This document shows positions 34,165-46,600 of a stretch of 64,000 bases of DNA, one piece after another. Position 1 is the stretch's first letter. Each line of letters starts with the position of its first letter. The position numbers were made by a program, and so were the translations under genes. Location: the NCBI GenBank assembly GCA_030549335.1, contig CM060188.1, forward strand, positions 42,311,696 through 42,375,695, written 5' to 3'. The notes beneath the pieces are model-generated. The model searched no databases. It was given only the letters and a program-made list of their open reading frames with translations, and was not told where the DNA came from. Origin of the DNA: Pontederia crassipes (taxonomy: Eukaryota > Streptophyta > Magnoliopsida > Commelinales > Pontederiaceae).

Positions 34165-35729
34165 TATAACACCCTTGCACTTACGTAGGATATTGTCCGT
34201 AGGATTTTACTAAAATGTGTCCTACTAGGCCAATGACGCTCCCATATATACTCAGCATCTCTCCCATGACTTATGCATGCGAGATTAACCAAAGGCATGC
34301 CTCATGCACCCTTCCCCCCTCAGGGGACTCAACGTCCTCGTTGAGTGATCGCATCCCACCGTGGATAGAGGCTCACGCGGAGTGGTTCTGATACCATATG
34401 TAACATTCCCCAGTAACGTGTGACATTGTCCGCTCTGGGCCTAAGCCCGTACGATTTTCTCAAAACGCGTCACACCTAGTGAATGACATCTTCCCATATA
34501 TACTCATCATCTCTCTCGTGACTTATGTATGTGGGACTAATCCAAGGCATGCCTCATGCACTCTTCTCCCCTCAGGGGACTCAACATCCTCGTTGAGTGA
34601 TCGCATCCCACCACGTACAAAGGCTCACGCGGAGTGGCTCTGATACCATAGGTATCATTCTCCACTAGCGTGTGATATTGTCCGCTTTGGGCCAGCCCGC
34701 ATGATTTTCTCAAAACGCGTCACCTGGTATCAGAGTAGCGCAACAGCTCATCTTTATATTCAGCGTGATATTGTCTATATATACCCAGCATATCTATCAT
34801 GACTTATGCATGTGGGACTAATCCAAGGCATGTCTCATGCACCCTTCCCTCCTTAGGGGACTCAACACCATCGTTGAGTGATCGTACCCCACCGTGCACA
34901 GAGGCTCATGCGGAGTGGTTCTGATATTGTAACACTCTTGCATTTTGCGTAGGATATTATTCGCTTTGGGCCTAAGCTTGCACGATTTTATCAAAATGCA
35001 TCCTACTATGCCAATGTCATATTCTTATATATACCTAGCATCTCTCCCGTGACTTATGCATGTGGGACTAATCAGTGTATGATGCATGCCTTAGATTAAT
35101 CTCACATGCATAATTCACGGGAGAGATGCTGAGTATATATGGAAATATGACCTTGTCCTAGTAGGACGCGTTTTGATAAAACCGTGTGAGCTTGGGTGCG
35201 ATCACTCAACGAGGGCATTGAGTCCCCTAAGGGGGGAAGGGTGCATGAGGCATGCCTTGAATTATTCCTACATGCATAAGTCACGGGAGAGATGCTAAGT
35301 ATATATGTGAGCATGTCCTTCACTAGGTGTGACGTTTTAGAAAACGTGAGCTCAGGGTGGGGGCAGAGCGGACAGTATTACGCTGAGTATAGAGTTGAGC
35401 TGATGCGCTACTCTGATACCAGGTGTCGCATTTTGAGAAAACTGTGTGGGCCGAGGTCCAGAGCGGACAATATCACACGCTAGTAGAGAATGTTACATAT
35501 GGTATCAGAGCCACTCTGCGTGTGCCTCTGTTCATGGTGGAGTGCGTCACCCTACGGGGAAAAGGGTGCATGAGGCATGTCTTAGTTTAATCCCACATGC
35601 ATAAGTCACAGAAAAGATGTTTGGTATATATGGAAATATGACATTGGCCTAGTAGGACGCGTTTTGATAAAACCATACGAGCTTAGGTCCAAAGCGGATA
35701 ATATCCTACGCAAGTGCAAGAGTGTTACA
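34165..35729. repeat. Fold-back cluster of direct and inverted ~250-bp repeats
   Basis: Four direct units (starting about 34165, 34398, 34650 and 34927) are followed from about 35083 by the same units in reverse order and orientation. Each carries GATATTGTCCGCT(T/C)TGGGCC, TTTTCTCAAAACGCGTC, CCATATATACTC, GACTTATGCATGTGGGACTA and GTTGAGTGATCGCA. The ends TATAACACCCTTGCACTTAC and AAGTGCAAGAGTGTTACA are inverted. Non-coding; resembles a fold-back transposon or a repeatedly recombined LTR/MITE family. The possible TSD (CACC) is too short to trust. Confidence 0.8.
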
Positions 35730-36124
35730 ACACCCATCCGCTGCATACCCCCTACGTTGGTGTAGGAGGAGATGCAGCCAAGCATGCTATAGCGAGAGAA
35801 GCCAAGGGCGATTCTGCCATGTCATAGATGCCAAATATTGTTTGTTAGGCATTGTTCTTGCCTATGCACCTTTTCATGAAAATTTCGAACGAGTGAGTCC
35901 CCATTTTTCATTTCATTAATCTTAATTTTTTTTCTTGATAATCTAATTGCATATGTACACACACATATATATATACTACTTTCATGCATTAAATTAACTT
36001 TATAATTACAAAATAAATAGATCGAAAGGTTCTCCATGGACTTCTTATAAGATAAAGATTTGGGACTCTCAAATCACCAATAAGGATCAATGGCAGTGTT
36101 GTGAATAATCTACATTGCACATTT

Positions 36125-38293
36125 CTTTCATATGAGAAAACATTTAAACTATAACTTATATCACATAAGTTGTCAAATAATATGAATTTTTACATAAATA
36201 AAAGTTATTCAAGATTTAAACTCCGCACATGTCATTGCACATACTCATCTTGGGTCAATACGTATTCCTCCATGATCATGTGTCATGCAATTAAGCAGAG
36301 ATCCATAATCAAGAGTGTCAGATACACAGAGCAAATCATGGATCAATACATATTCATACATGATTGTGTGTCATATAGTAGAGCTTCGGATACACAAAAC
36401 AAATCATGTGCCCCAAAAGGGCAAAGATATCCAATATCCGTCCCAAATGTTTCATGTATATCGAATGCGCTCTCAAAGACATTTTCAACTAGCATGGTCA
36501 ATGAACACATGAGTTTAACGACATCCAAAATACACGTATCATAATCAGATATCAATATCAAGTAAAACTTATTTAACTTCACAAGCATTATTCTCTGAAA
36601 AAATTTCATGTAAGAGTTTACTTCATCTCATATGAAATTTTCGAAACTTATCATAAATATCTTTCATAACTCAAAATATATTCCAATAATATTAATAATA
36701 ACAATCTTTGCTTGAAATAATATAATAAATAAGAGAAGTAATATATATAATTTTTCTATGTTATAAATTTACTCATTCACCTTGTTCTTTATGTTTTCAA
36801 TGAGGTTTATTAGATTTTCTCCCTTTCATTTATACCTTGATGTTTTCCTACAAGTAATAATATTTTTTTTACTTTTCAATCACTAATAAAGTAATATGCA
36901 ATGCATGCTCATGATGCATAAATGTTTATGCACCTTAAAATATATATAATACCTTCAAATACTAATGTCTAACTTTAGGTATTTATATTCATAGGCTTCT
37001 AACTTTAGGTATTTATATTCATTGGATATTTCACATTTGGAATTTTTCAATCCTCCAAGGCTTAACTAGGTGCTATTTCAAGATTTCAGATTGAGTGTCT
37101 GTCATTAAATAATTCATAACTTTCTTAACCACATTGGCAAATCTTACGATTTCAGATGAATTAGAAACTAGACTTACTAAGATTTCTAACCCCCAAATAT
37201 AATTAACTAATTCCAAATGAGTAAATCATAAAATCCAAGGCAATCGGATATAGGGTTTGTGTTCTCACAGATTATGTGTCACTAAGTTATTTAATTAAAT
37301 AATGATTTTCATTAAAACTAGACTTCCTTATTATTTTGTCATAAAAATTATAGAATTTAAATCATTGTATAATCATATAACAAAAATAGTCAATTCGATC
37401 GTGATCTGTCAATGTTCTGGCTGATAGAAGACTCACTATGAAATGCAAATTTCATTTCTCTCAAGATACATGTCTAAATATCATGATTCCATCTCTCAAC
37501 GAAACCTTGAAATGTCTAATTAATCATATCCAAATTTTAAAACCTAATTTACTCTATTCTAATCGTGCACTAATTTACAAATTGAACTTGTATTTGACTC
37601 GAAATAGGATGAATGACCAGCAAATCTAAGTTCATAATGTTCTCTATAAAACTCCGTTCTAGGTGATTCTTAAGACCATAAAAAGCTAACTTAATTCGAA
37701 AGCATGAACCATGCAAAATTTTAAAATTTATGGTCAACGGACCATGAAGATATGAGCATATGAAGTAGAGGGTCAATTTCGGATCTAGGGATTCACCTTA
37801 AACAAGCGACGTTGCCGAATTTCTTCCGACCGTTCCAATAGGGATTTCATTTTGAAAAAGTTTTTACTATTCGAAGATAAGATTAATATATATTATATTA
37901 TATTATATTATATTATATTATATTTTTAACACGTCATATAGTGGTTTAAAAAATCATTTTATAAGCAGTTGGTGAGCTTCAACTACTTGAAACCCTATTG
38001 GTTGAAATAAATGTCCAATCATATTATTTTGTTAAAAGTTAGTGTTAAACCTCAACCTTTTTTAATCATAATTAAACATATTTATTATAATATTTACAAA
38101 TATTAAAATTTATTCATAATAATCTTATATAATTTCTTTATAATGCTTATCAATAATTTAATTATCATTATGCTTTAATCCAAAAGTTAATTGCTACATG
38201 CAATCATGACTATATAAACATCTATACTAATTTAATATTCTAATTAGATGAATGATTACGTAAAAATGATATTTGTGAAGCATGTCTGTGACA
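36125..38293 (-). mobile_element. Partial inverted copy of the 2.8-kb LTR
   Basis: On the minus strand it starts TGTCACAGACATGC and follows the LTR at 27629 for about 2.2 kb, up to its TTTAAATGTTTTCTCA block, then the similarity stops. Includes matching landmarks such as the CATTCGATATACATGA region and the 88-bp repeats. An AT-repeat run at 37.89-37.92 kb (TTATA units) is a local expansion. Confidence 0.75.
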
Positions 38294-38528
38294 GTACAAT
38301 TTGAACATGTCTCAAATTTTGAGCCGTTCCTTGCCACCAGTGAGTATAACGTGTTGTAAAAGTAATAAATATAAATAAGAACTACCGATCATATATCATT
38401 GCAAGAACAACAAAGAAAATTTGCAACTATGACCAACTGCCACCACCATGATTCTGTTTTATAACTTTTTATTAAACTTTGATGAGTATATATATATATG
38501 CATATGTATTGACAAATAGCGTAATATA

Positions 38529-38980
38529 GTTACTCACATTACCCTTGTTGAATTTTTCAGATAATTCTAAGTTCTCGAGTTGAGACAACTCAAAACTTTG
38601 ATTTTTATGCATACAGAAGAGGTCGAACCGTCGGAGCACTTTTATTTTTTCATTACTTTTATTTTTTAAAAGCATACATGAAATAGATAAACTCGAGAGT
38701 TGTATTAGAGTTTATTAGAATCTTTTTGTAAGGTTGTATATAATTTGATCATATGAGGTGTTAAATGTGAAATGAGCTGTGAAACAATAGTGATAATATA
38801 TGAATGTTATGTCTTATAATTTTTTATTAAATTTTGATGAGTATATATATGCATATGTATTGACAGACAATGTAAGATAAATAAGGAAGGATATTTTATC
38901 GAAATTATTTTAAAATAATTAAATAAGTTAAAAGTTAAAATAATTAGGATTATGACTTAGTCACGAAATTAGATGTGACA
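38529..38980 (+). mobile_element. Direct 3' fragment of the 2.8-kb LTR family
   Basis: Aligns with about 29965-30438: CTCACATTAC(C/T)CTTGTTGAA, AATTCTAAGTTCTCGAGTT-like and GTATTGACA blocks, ending GATGTGACA at 38980. A second copy of its ...GATGAGTATATATATGCATA segment precedes it at about 38.46-38.52 kb. Confidence 0.65.
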
Positions 38981-40095
38981 TGCACACCGGACTGGACTCC
39001 GATAAAATAGAATAACTAATTAAAAAAGATTATTATTTTTATTGTTAAGGTAAATGCCAAAATTGCATCTGTGTAAAGAACCTTTCCATTATAAAGATAG
39101 ATAATTTTATGATTAGTCTTATTTATAGCCAAACTCTATAATTTGAAAAAGATTATTATTCTTTTAAAGTCATAGTTGTTAATAAGTAAAATAGTAAATT
39201 CATGTTTATTGCTTTATCTTCCTTCAGACACTAGAATCTTCTCGATGCAAAAAAAGTAAATTCATTTTGTTAATAAGTAAGATATTTTTAATACTTAATA
39301 TGTATATCCATGGAGGACAAAATTTTAATAAATTTTCATTAGAAAAATATTAAAATTATTTTTAATCGCGCAAAGCGCAGGGTATTCACTGTTTGTTTGA
39401 ATTGAGAGTTTTGACATTTTTTTTTATTTTAACTAAGAGATGGGTGAAATGACTAATCTTTCAAAACATATTTTTCTTTCCACCGTATTAATGAAATGAG
39501 AATGAATAAACACTTTTAAACTAGAAAACTCTTCTCTTGTGACCAAATTAAACATATTCTCTTCTCCCTTTCTCTTACATTGTTAAATTATTTTTTCTAA
39601 TGTTATATTGATAAAATATTTTTTTAATTATTATTTTATAAATATTTATATTCATTTTTTACTTTTTAAAATAAACGAATACAATAGTTCAAAAAACAAA
39701 GAATATAATAAAAAATAAAAGAAATTGGTGGAACAAAAAATAAAAGAGAAAAATAAATTAAATGATAAAGAGATAAATATTTATTACTCATTAAATATTA
39801 TATAATTTATATATAATAAAAGGTGAAAATAAATTTTTATTAAATAAAAATTTAATTCTTCAACCAATCATTTTTTATAACTTACTACACTCGTTCCATT
39901 CCACACCCCATCTCTTACTATAATCACCTCATTAATTGCCTAAGGGCCGGGAGAGAATTCATACTTATCCCTAATTAATAATTATAAATATTTTAAATAT
40001 ATAATAAAAAATATATTTTACATAAAATAAAATTTTTATTATCTCACTTATATAATTTATTATTAAAAAACTTTATAATAAAACACTACATAAAT
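38981..40095. other. AT-rich intergenic region upstream of SABRE
   Basis: No exon or transposon ends recognised. Long A/T runs; likely distal promoter region. Confidence 0.5.
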
Positions 40096-40539
40096 ATGAA
40101 CTTTATAAATAAAAAAGAAAGCTCTTTGCTTATTCTCCTGCACGTCTCCTCCACCATGACACCATCTCCTCCATCACCTACTCTGCCGCATTTTTTTTCT
40201 CCAAATTTTATGCCCGGCGCTCATCTCGGATCGCCCAAATTCTGCTGCGCCCGCAGCTGGTCGTTGCTCGGCCCTCCTTCTCGGATCCCGCGGAAAACCG
40301 CTCTTTCTCCTTCTCCGTTTCCTCCATTCCTCTCTCTCTCTCCCCCCAAAACTCCCTCCCTCTGTTTTTTTTCCCTGCTCTCGCTTTTGCTACTGTTGTT
40401 CTTCTGGAGTCGGATGTTCGGCGGGTATCTGTGATCATGAGTTCTTCATCGTGGTCTGCGTCTCCGCCGTAGCCGAGGGAAACAAAAAAATACAAGAAAA
40501 AGAGGGGCAACAGCCGAGGTCTTCCGGAATTCCTCGAGG
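40096..40539 (+). promoter_or_regulatory. SABRE promoter edge and 5' leader with two short uORFs
   Basis: A TATAAAT box at 40104-40110 and a CT-rich stretch near 40330-40345 suggest transcription from about 40.13 kb (inferred). Within the putative leader are two short upstream ORFs just before the main ATG: 40414-40434 (MFGGYL then stop) and 40437-40472 (11 codons then stop). The longer ATG-initiated frame at 40096-40434 overlaps the TATA region and is probably not a gene. Confidence 0.5.
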
Positions 40540-40616
40540 ATGGTGTTCTTGCTGTCTCTGCTCAAGTTCTTCTTCAAGCTCTCCGTCGTCTGCGCAATCG
40601 CGGGTCTCCTCTTCGT
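40540..40616 (+). CDS. SABRE/KIP: SABRE exon 1 (start codon, membrane anchor)
   Basis: ATG at 40540; 25 codons plus 2 nt to the donor TTCGT|GTAGGT. Continuing past this donor meets a TAG two bases later. GT plus the A of exon 2 makes Val, which continues the hydrophobic anchor in frame. Confidence 0.85.
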
Positions 40617-43600
40617 GTAGGTTCTTTCATACTGGTGTATATGTTGATATGCGGTAGACATTAGAAAGGTGGTATAAGTATACTAGAAATGACGCAGATG
40701 AAAAATGTTACATGTTACATTCCGTGGTTTTAGTCAGTCATGACTAAGTTCACAATTAGTATTTCGATATTAGCTGAAAAGAGAGAAGAATAACTGGCGC
40801 TTGCGGAAGTAGGTGTTACAACATGAAAATCAACAAGTTTTCCATAGACATCTGAAATATTTGAGAATAGTGGCAACTAAATTTGAGGGATGCAGAACTG
40901 CTTGATGCAAATACGTTGATTAGTATGATGTTTGATAAACATAGCAATTCCAACAATAACATCATGATTAGACTGATGAGGTGATCACTGAAAGTATCAA
41001 GAAGTGGGTGCTGAATGTTTCTATTTTTCATTTATCTTAAAGATTACTGCTCTGTAAATATCTATTTACTTGCATCTCATCTACTTCTAACCTATGCCTA
41101 TCATGTCTATTCAGTGTAACCGTGCTGTACTGTTCTGCCTATTGTGCCAACCATGCCAAGCAAACTGCTTTTCTTACTTTCTTTTGTATGAACATACCAT
41201 CATCTTGTTTTTTATATTAGAGGCCAGAAATCAGCCATAAAAGACTTGTATTATTAGATTTTATTTTGGATGAAATGGAATTCAAGGATTGCTTATGTGT
41301 TTCAGTATGATGCCTCTTGCATATATTGATAGAACCAGTGCATACATGCACTTCTGTTACTAAGAACGTTCATGATAAAAGGCCTTAAAGTATTATGATT
41401 AGGATACCCCAGAACATAGATGTTATAATTCACATCTTGATGCATCATGTTTTTGAGGAGTCATAACTTTATGCACATAAGTTACTCATCTGCTACTTCA
41501 TATTTTACTTTGTTATTGTTTTTGCAGACTACTTATCAGGCTGGTTGCTTGGGTTTTAAGCCAGATATTAGGGATATCTGTTGATTTTCGGGTTGCTGGA
41601 TATAATCGTTTAAAGGATGTTCTTGTGACTTTCAAAAAGGTCTTCTTTCTGCTAAGTTTTTCTATGTAAAATGTGATTTAATGTCATTTCTTTAATGTTT
41701 TACACATGCTAAATTTGCCTTTGATTATGATGTAACTTTCTCAGGGTTCTATTGAATCCATATCTATTGGAGAGATCAAAATCAGTCTTAAAAAGCCACA
41801 GGTCAAGATAGGGACCGCAAGTATTCAGAAACTTCAATTGCTGATATGCGATGTGGAAGTTGTTTTAAGATCTTCCATGCCAAGGACTAAAAAGCCTAAA
41901 GTTCAAAAGTCACGCTCAGTGCAAAAAGGAAAGTTAGTATCTTTGTTTCATGCTGCAACTTTCATATCAGTTTGGGTAACTGAAGTGACTGTCAAGGTAT
42001 GTTTTTTTAACCTGCACAATATTTTAGTAAAAGTATGCATGGCGTTGGTTCTTCAAACACACAATTTTTGAGGCGGTGAAGGATGATTGTTTGGGGATTA
42101 ATAATAATTCTTACTTATTTAACCTTGTGGTCATCCTTTTTCCTCTCGAAAAAATCATTCTTACTTATTGAGACGAAAACTGAAAGTATATACTTTCAAT
42201 TCGAATGTGACACCCGATTCCCTAAGTAGAAATCTTGCATGATTTATGATATTTTCTAGAGTATCTAGTCCCCTTAACCCTAACTTCATTTCTTTTATCC
42301 AAATAGTGGATATGAATGCGAAAGGAGTTGTAAGACCATAGTGATTTGAATACAATTTCTTGTTCAAGCAAATTTCCCCTTCTAAAGCTCTCCTAGAAAT
42401 GCCAATCGGTCTGCACGTCAATATACTCTTACTTGTGCTAACCTCCATACCTCTTGAGATGTTATGCATGAGATATTCTTTTATGAAGGAAAGAATGACT
42501 ACAAAACATTTTTTTTTGTTTTTTGAGGAGAAAAAGGATGACCAACCATCTAGTTGTCATCCACGTATGTATATAACTATGTAAAGAGAATCATGTACAA
42601 AAGTGAGCTCCAACTAGAGAGCGACAAAATGTGGAAAAGTATCCCTCCTAATCAAAACCCCACTCCCGACGAAGAAAGGAAACGTGGTGTACAATACGCT
42701 CAATTTGACATCGCTCCCCACAAAAAAACACCCAAAGGTGCTCTCCATGTATATCTCTGATGGGCCAAACCTCGAAACGACTGCCACAAGGTCTCTGCAT
42801 CGGGGAAAAGACCCCCAAAAGTCGTCCGCTGCCGGATGTCACGAGCTGTCGGGCATGTAAAAAATAGGTGGGCGATATCCTCCTCAGCGTCACCTCACAG
42901 AACACAAGACGTGTCGGTGTGAGGCGCCCATCTCGCCCTGTACCTCCTGGTGAGAAGTTTGCCATACCGCATGAGCCAAGTAAAGATCTTGCCTTTCAAC
43001 GGTACCCTGGAGCGCCAAATAAGCTTGCAATCCATCCTGAAGTCCTCTGACACTGCCATGTCGGGGAGGAAGCGAATGTAGATGCTGCGTGCTGACCAAG
43101 ACTCCGAAAGCCATATCCAGCCATCACGTCTGGAGTGGTCAGGGCGGTAAGAGGCAATCCGCTGGTGAAGAGCCAAGAGCTCGGTAAAATGTTGCTCCGA
43201 GAGGGTTGATCTGAAGATAGGCGTCCAAGATCCAGGGCCCCCGTCCTCAGACCAGGACTCCGCCACTATCGCGTCGGGATGTGCCGCCAAGGCATAAAGG
43301 CGGGGGAAGCCACGGCGAGTGAGTCTCCGGGGAGCCAGCCATGGCGCCAAAAGGAGAAATCCAACCGGGAGCCTAATGTGGGGGTCATGAGAGGCTGTAT
43401 CCTCGGAATCAAGGCCGCCACTCCCCGCCAAAAATATGAGGCCCCGCGAGGTAAAATAGTGCTCGACTCCCATGATAAGTCACGTCTGTAGTAAGTGAAG
43501 AAGACTGCCTGCCATAGACCATCCTCTAGCCCCATGATCCGCCTCACCCACCGGGCTAGGAGAGCCCAGTTGGTATAGCGAAGATCTCGAACCCCCAGTC

Positions 43601-46600
43601 CTCACTAGGAGGTGGGATGACAAATGCTACTCCATGCGACAAGGTGAACACCTCGGTGATCAGAATTACAACCCTGCCAAAAAAATCTGCTCCTCAAAGA
43701 ATTCATGCGTCGAAGAACCTGAGTAGGTGCCCAGAGGGCCGTCATGTAATATGTCGAAAGCGCCGAGAGGACTGAGCGGAGGAGGATGAGCCTGCCTCCC
43801 CTGGACAAGAGACGCGAGCTCCTACCCTTGAGTCTTTGCTCCATGCGCTCGATGATTGGGGTCCAACCCCGGTAGCCAATATGTCGGTCAGAAATTGGGA
43901 AGCCCAAATAGGTGATCGGTAGGGAGCTAGTCGGCGTGTGAAGCTCAACCGCACATCGGGCAGCCTCCTCAGGACCCAAAAGGAATGAAGGAGGATTTGG
44001 CTACTCGTTGAGCCTCCTGCTCAGAGCCCTCGATGAAAAATAATGTGTCATCGACGTACCGTAGGAGAGGAACCAGCCCCCGGCGAAGCCGCGGAAGAGG
44101 CCAGCCGAACAAGATGCCTGGGTGCATCTGGCAAGCGTGTCGACAGCTAGGGCGAAGATCATGGGAGCTAGGGGACAGCCCTGACGGACCTACCCCCCTC
44201 TGCGGCTGCACCCAGTCACCCGACCTCGCACACTAGGACCGAGAATGAAGTGGTAGTGATGCAACGCTTCATCCAAGAAATCCAAGTCTTTGGGAAGCCT
44301 CTAACCTGATAGCCCCTTCTTAAACAACAACAACAAAGCCTTATCACACTAGGTGAGGTCGGCTACATGGATCATACGACGCTATTCGTTGATCCATGTT
44401 CATGCGATTCGACAGGGTTTTACGCTGACTGTCGGGGCCTAACACAACCCTCCTCCTTTATCCGGGCTTGGGACCGGTATAAAACATAGACGGCCTCCTA
44501 TAAAACATAGTCCCTTCTTAAAAGAAAATAAAAATTGGATAGTCATCCAGAAACAAAGGCGTGTACAAGTATGGAAAAAGCCAGATTCAAAAATAAGGCA
44601 AGGACCTTTAGAAAAAAGGATTCCTCTTGTCCAATCGCTCACTCTTGACGTAGCATCTCTTACCTTAAAAAATAGTCAAGATCAAGATGGCAGTTAGGTG
44701 CTTCACAGCTGTATTTTATTTTATACGTCACTAGAATAAAGTTTTTTTTCCAAGGAGGAGAATAAAGTTTTTTTTTGACGCGTGACTAAAATTAAGCTAC
44801 AAAATGGCAATGAGACATTGTCAATCGATTTACAGGCACCACCAACTTCACACTGACATTTACAACTACATTGCATCTCATATCTTAGCTCTGTCGTTGT
44901 TCTTTTCTTTGTGGTTACTTAATGCTTAAGACCTTGACTCTCACGTGCAAACTCTCACATGCACTCTTTTGGAAAGTATATGAAAGAACACTTTTTGCAT
45001 TGGCATATGAGTATTAAAATCTGAGAGCATGATTTTAAATTCATTAAAAGAAAAATCTATTTCTTTACAGGATTTATGTTCCTCTTTGTTCCAACTCTTC
45101 TGCCAAGTTATTCACTTTTTCCTTCTTTATATGGTTACTCATTAAACTCATTCATTGAACAATTCAGGTTCCAAAGGGTATCGCTGAGGTCAAGGATTTT
45201 AAAGTGGATGTATCTAAATATGGGGAACTTGATCCTACCTTTAGGTGTGACCTTCAATTCATATACTTCGGTTTTCATATGTTCGACATTGAAGATACTG
45301 TTGATCAGCCATATGATTTTAACCATGGGTCATTAGCGGTAGAAGGCTCAAACTCAGCTATAAGGGGGAAAAGCTGTGCTCCACTTACATGTCAAGATTT
45401 TTCAGTCAGTTGTGAGCTTTGTCATGATAGGTCAGTTACCTTTTTACATTTCAAGCTATACTATGTCAATTCAGTTTCTCTAATGCACAGTTTAAACACA
45501 TTCAGTGTTAAACCTTTTTCCTTATGTTACATACATGTGTATTCTTGCTATGTAAATTGCATATTATCGATAAAGTGGATGGCTGACAAAATGTTTGCTA
45601 TTCAGTCTTTTCTTAAGATGCAAACTTTTTGCTTTTTGGATGACTTGGTGGTAATCCATGTCTCGTTATCTCCGTTAAATTTAACACCTACCTGCATATA
45701 AACATGGCTAATCCTTCACCTATATTAATCTGCATGTCCAAATTTGATCTCTTTCAATAATCTATTTGTCATTCAAATTTACATAAAGTGATGATTTGCA
45801 TATCTATCTTTTTTCTCTTACTTTTATATGTTCCTATCCAGCCATCTGACTTCAGCGTAATTGAATCACTTTTCGTGGTGAGAGATGTTATGTAGAGAAC
45901 ATTGTTCACCTTAGTGTCTTTTCATTTGGGAGAGGGTTTTGGATAGCAGCTTCGTCTTTTCCTCTTCTGATGCTCCTCTGGAGCATGCACTTATAAGTTT
46001 TAAACGTGTATAGTAATGAATACATGGATGGCTGTCACATTTCGTAGCTATCCTTTGTTCTCTCTCTCTAAAAAAAAATCTTCACTTAGAGTGAAAGACT
46101 CACATTTGATATCTACAGTAAAAAATACTAATTGTAACTATATGCAATGTTGCCATCCATTATATTTTTCGTCTGAGTGTCATCTATTATATTTCTTCAT
46201 TTACATTTTACCTCGTTTGTGGGCTTGTTGTAACATTGTTTCCGTGGCCTTAACACATGGAGTACTCATCAGCGAGGAAATAAATTTTAATTTCATTTCA
46301 TTAATTCCTTGGTCTGCTTTCTGATTGTTCTGTTGCCTTTGTGGAATGGTTTGATTCATTTGGAATGACAAGGGATCAACTTGATTGCACCTTTGGAAAA
46401 ACTCAATCTCCTTTCCGCTCTCCATTGTGATTCTAATATTTAAGAATTCACTCATTGAAATTGATGCACCCATGGTTTTAGTTAGAAAAGATAATAACTT
46501 TCTAATGGTTTAAACTTTTGTGGATGGTCTATTCTACTGCATTTATAATTTAACATCTTTTGCAGGGAGACACATCCAACATGGCATAACTAGCTCTTAC

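Noticed and set aside
40096-40434. 112-codon plus-strand ORF upstream of SABRE
   Set aside because: Low-complexity Pro/Ser/Leu translation of CT-rich leader and promoter DNA overlapping a TATA box; no family motif.
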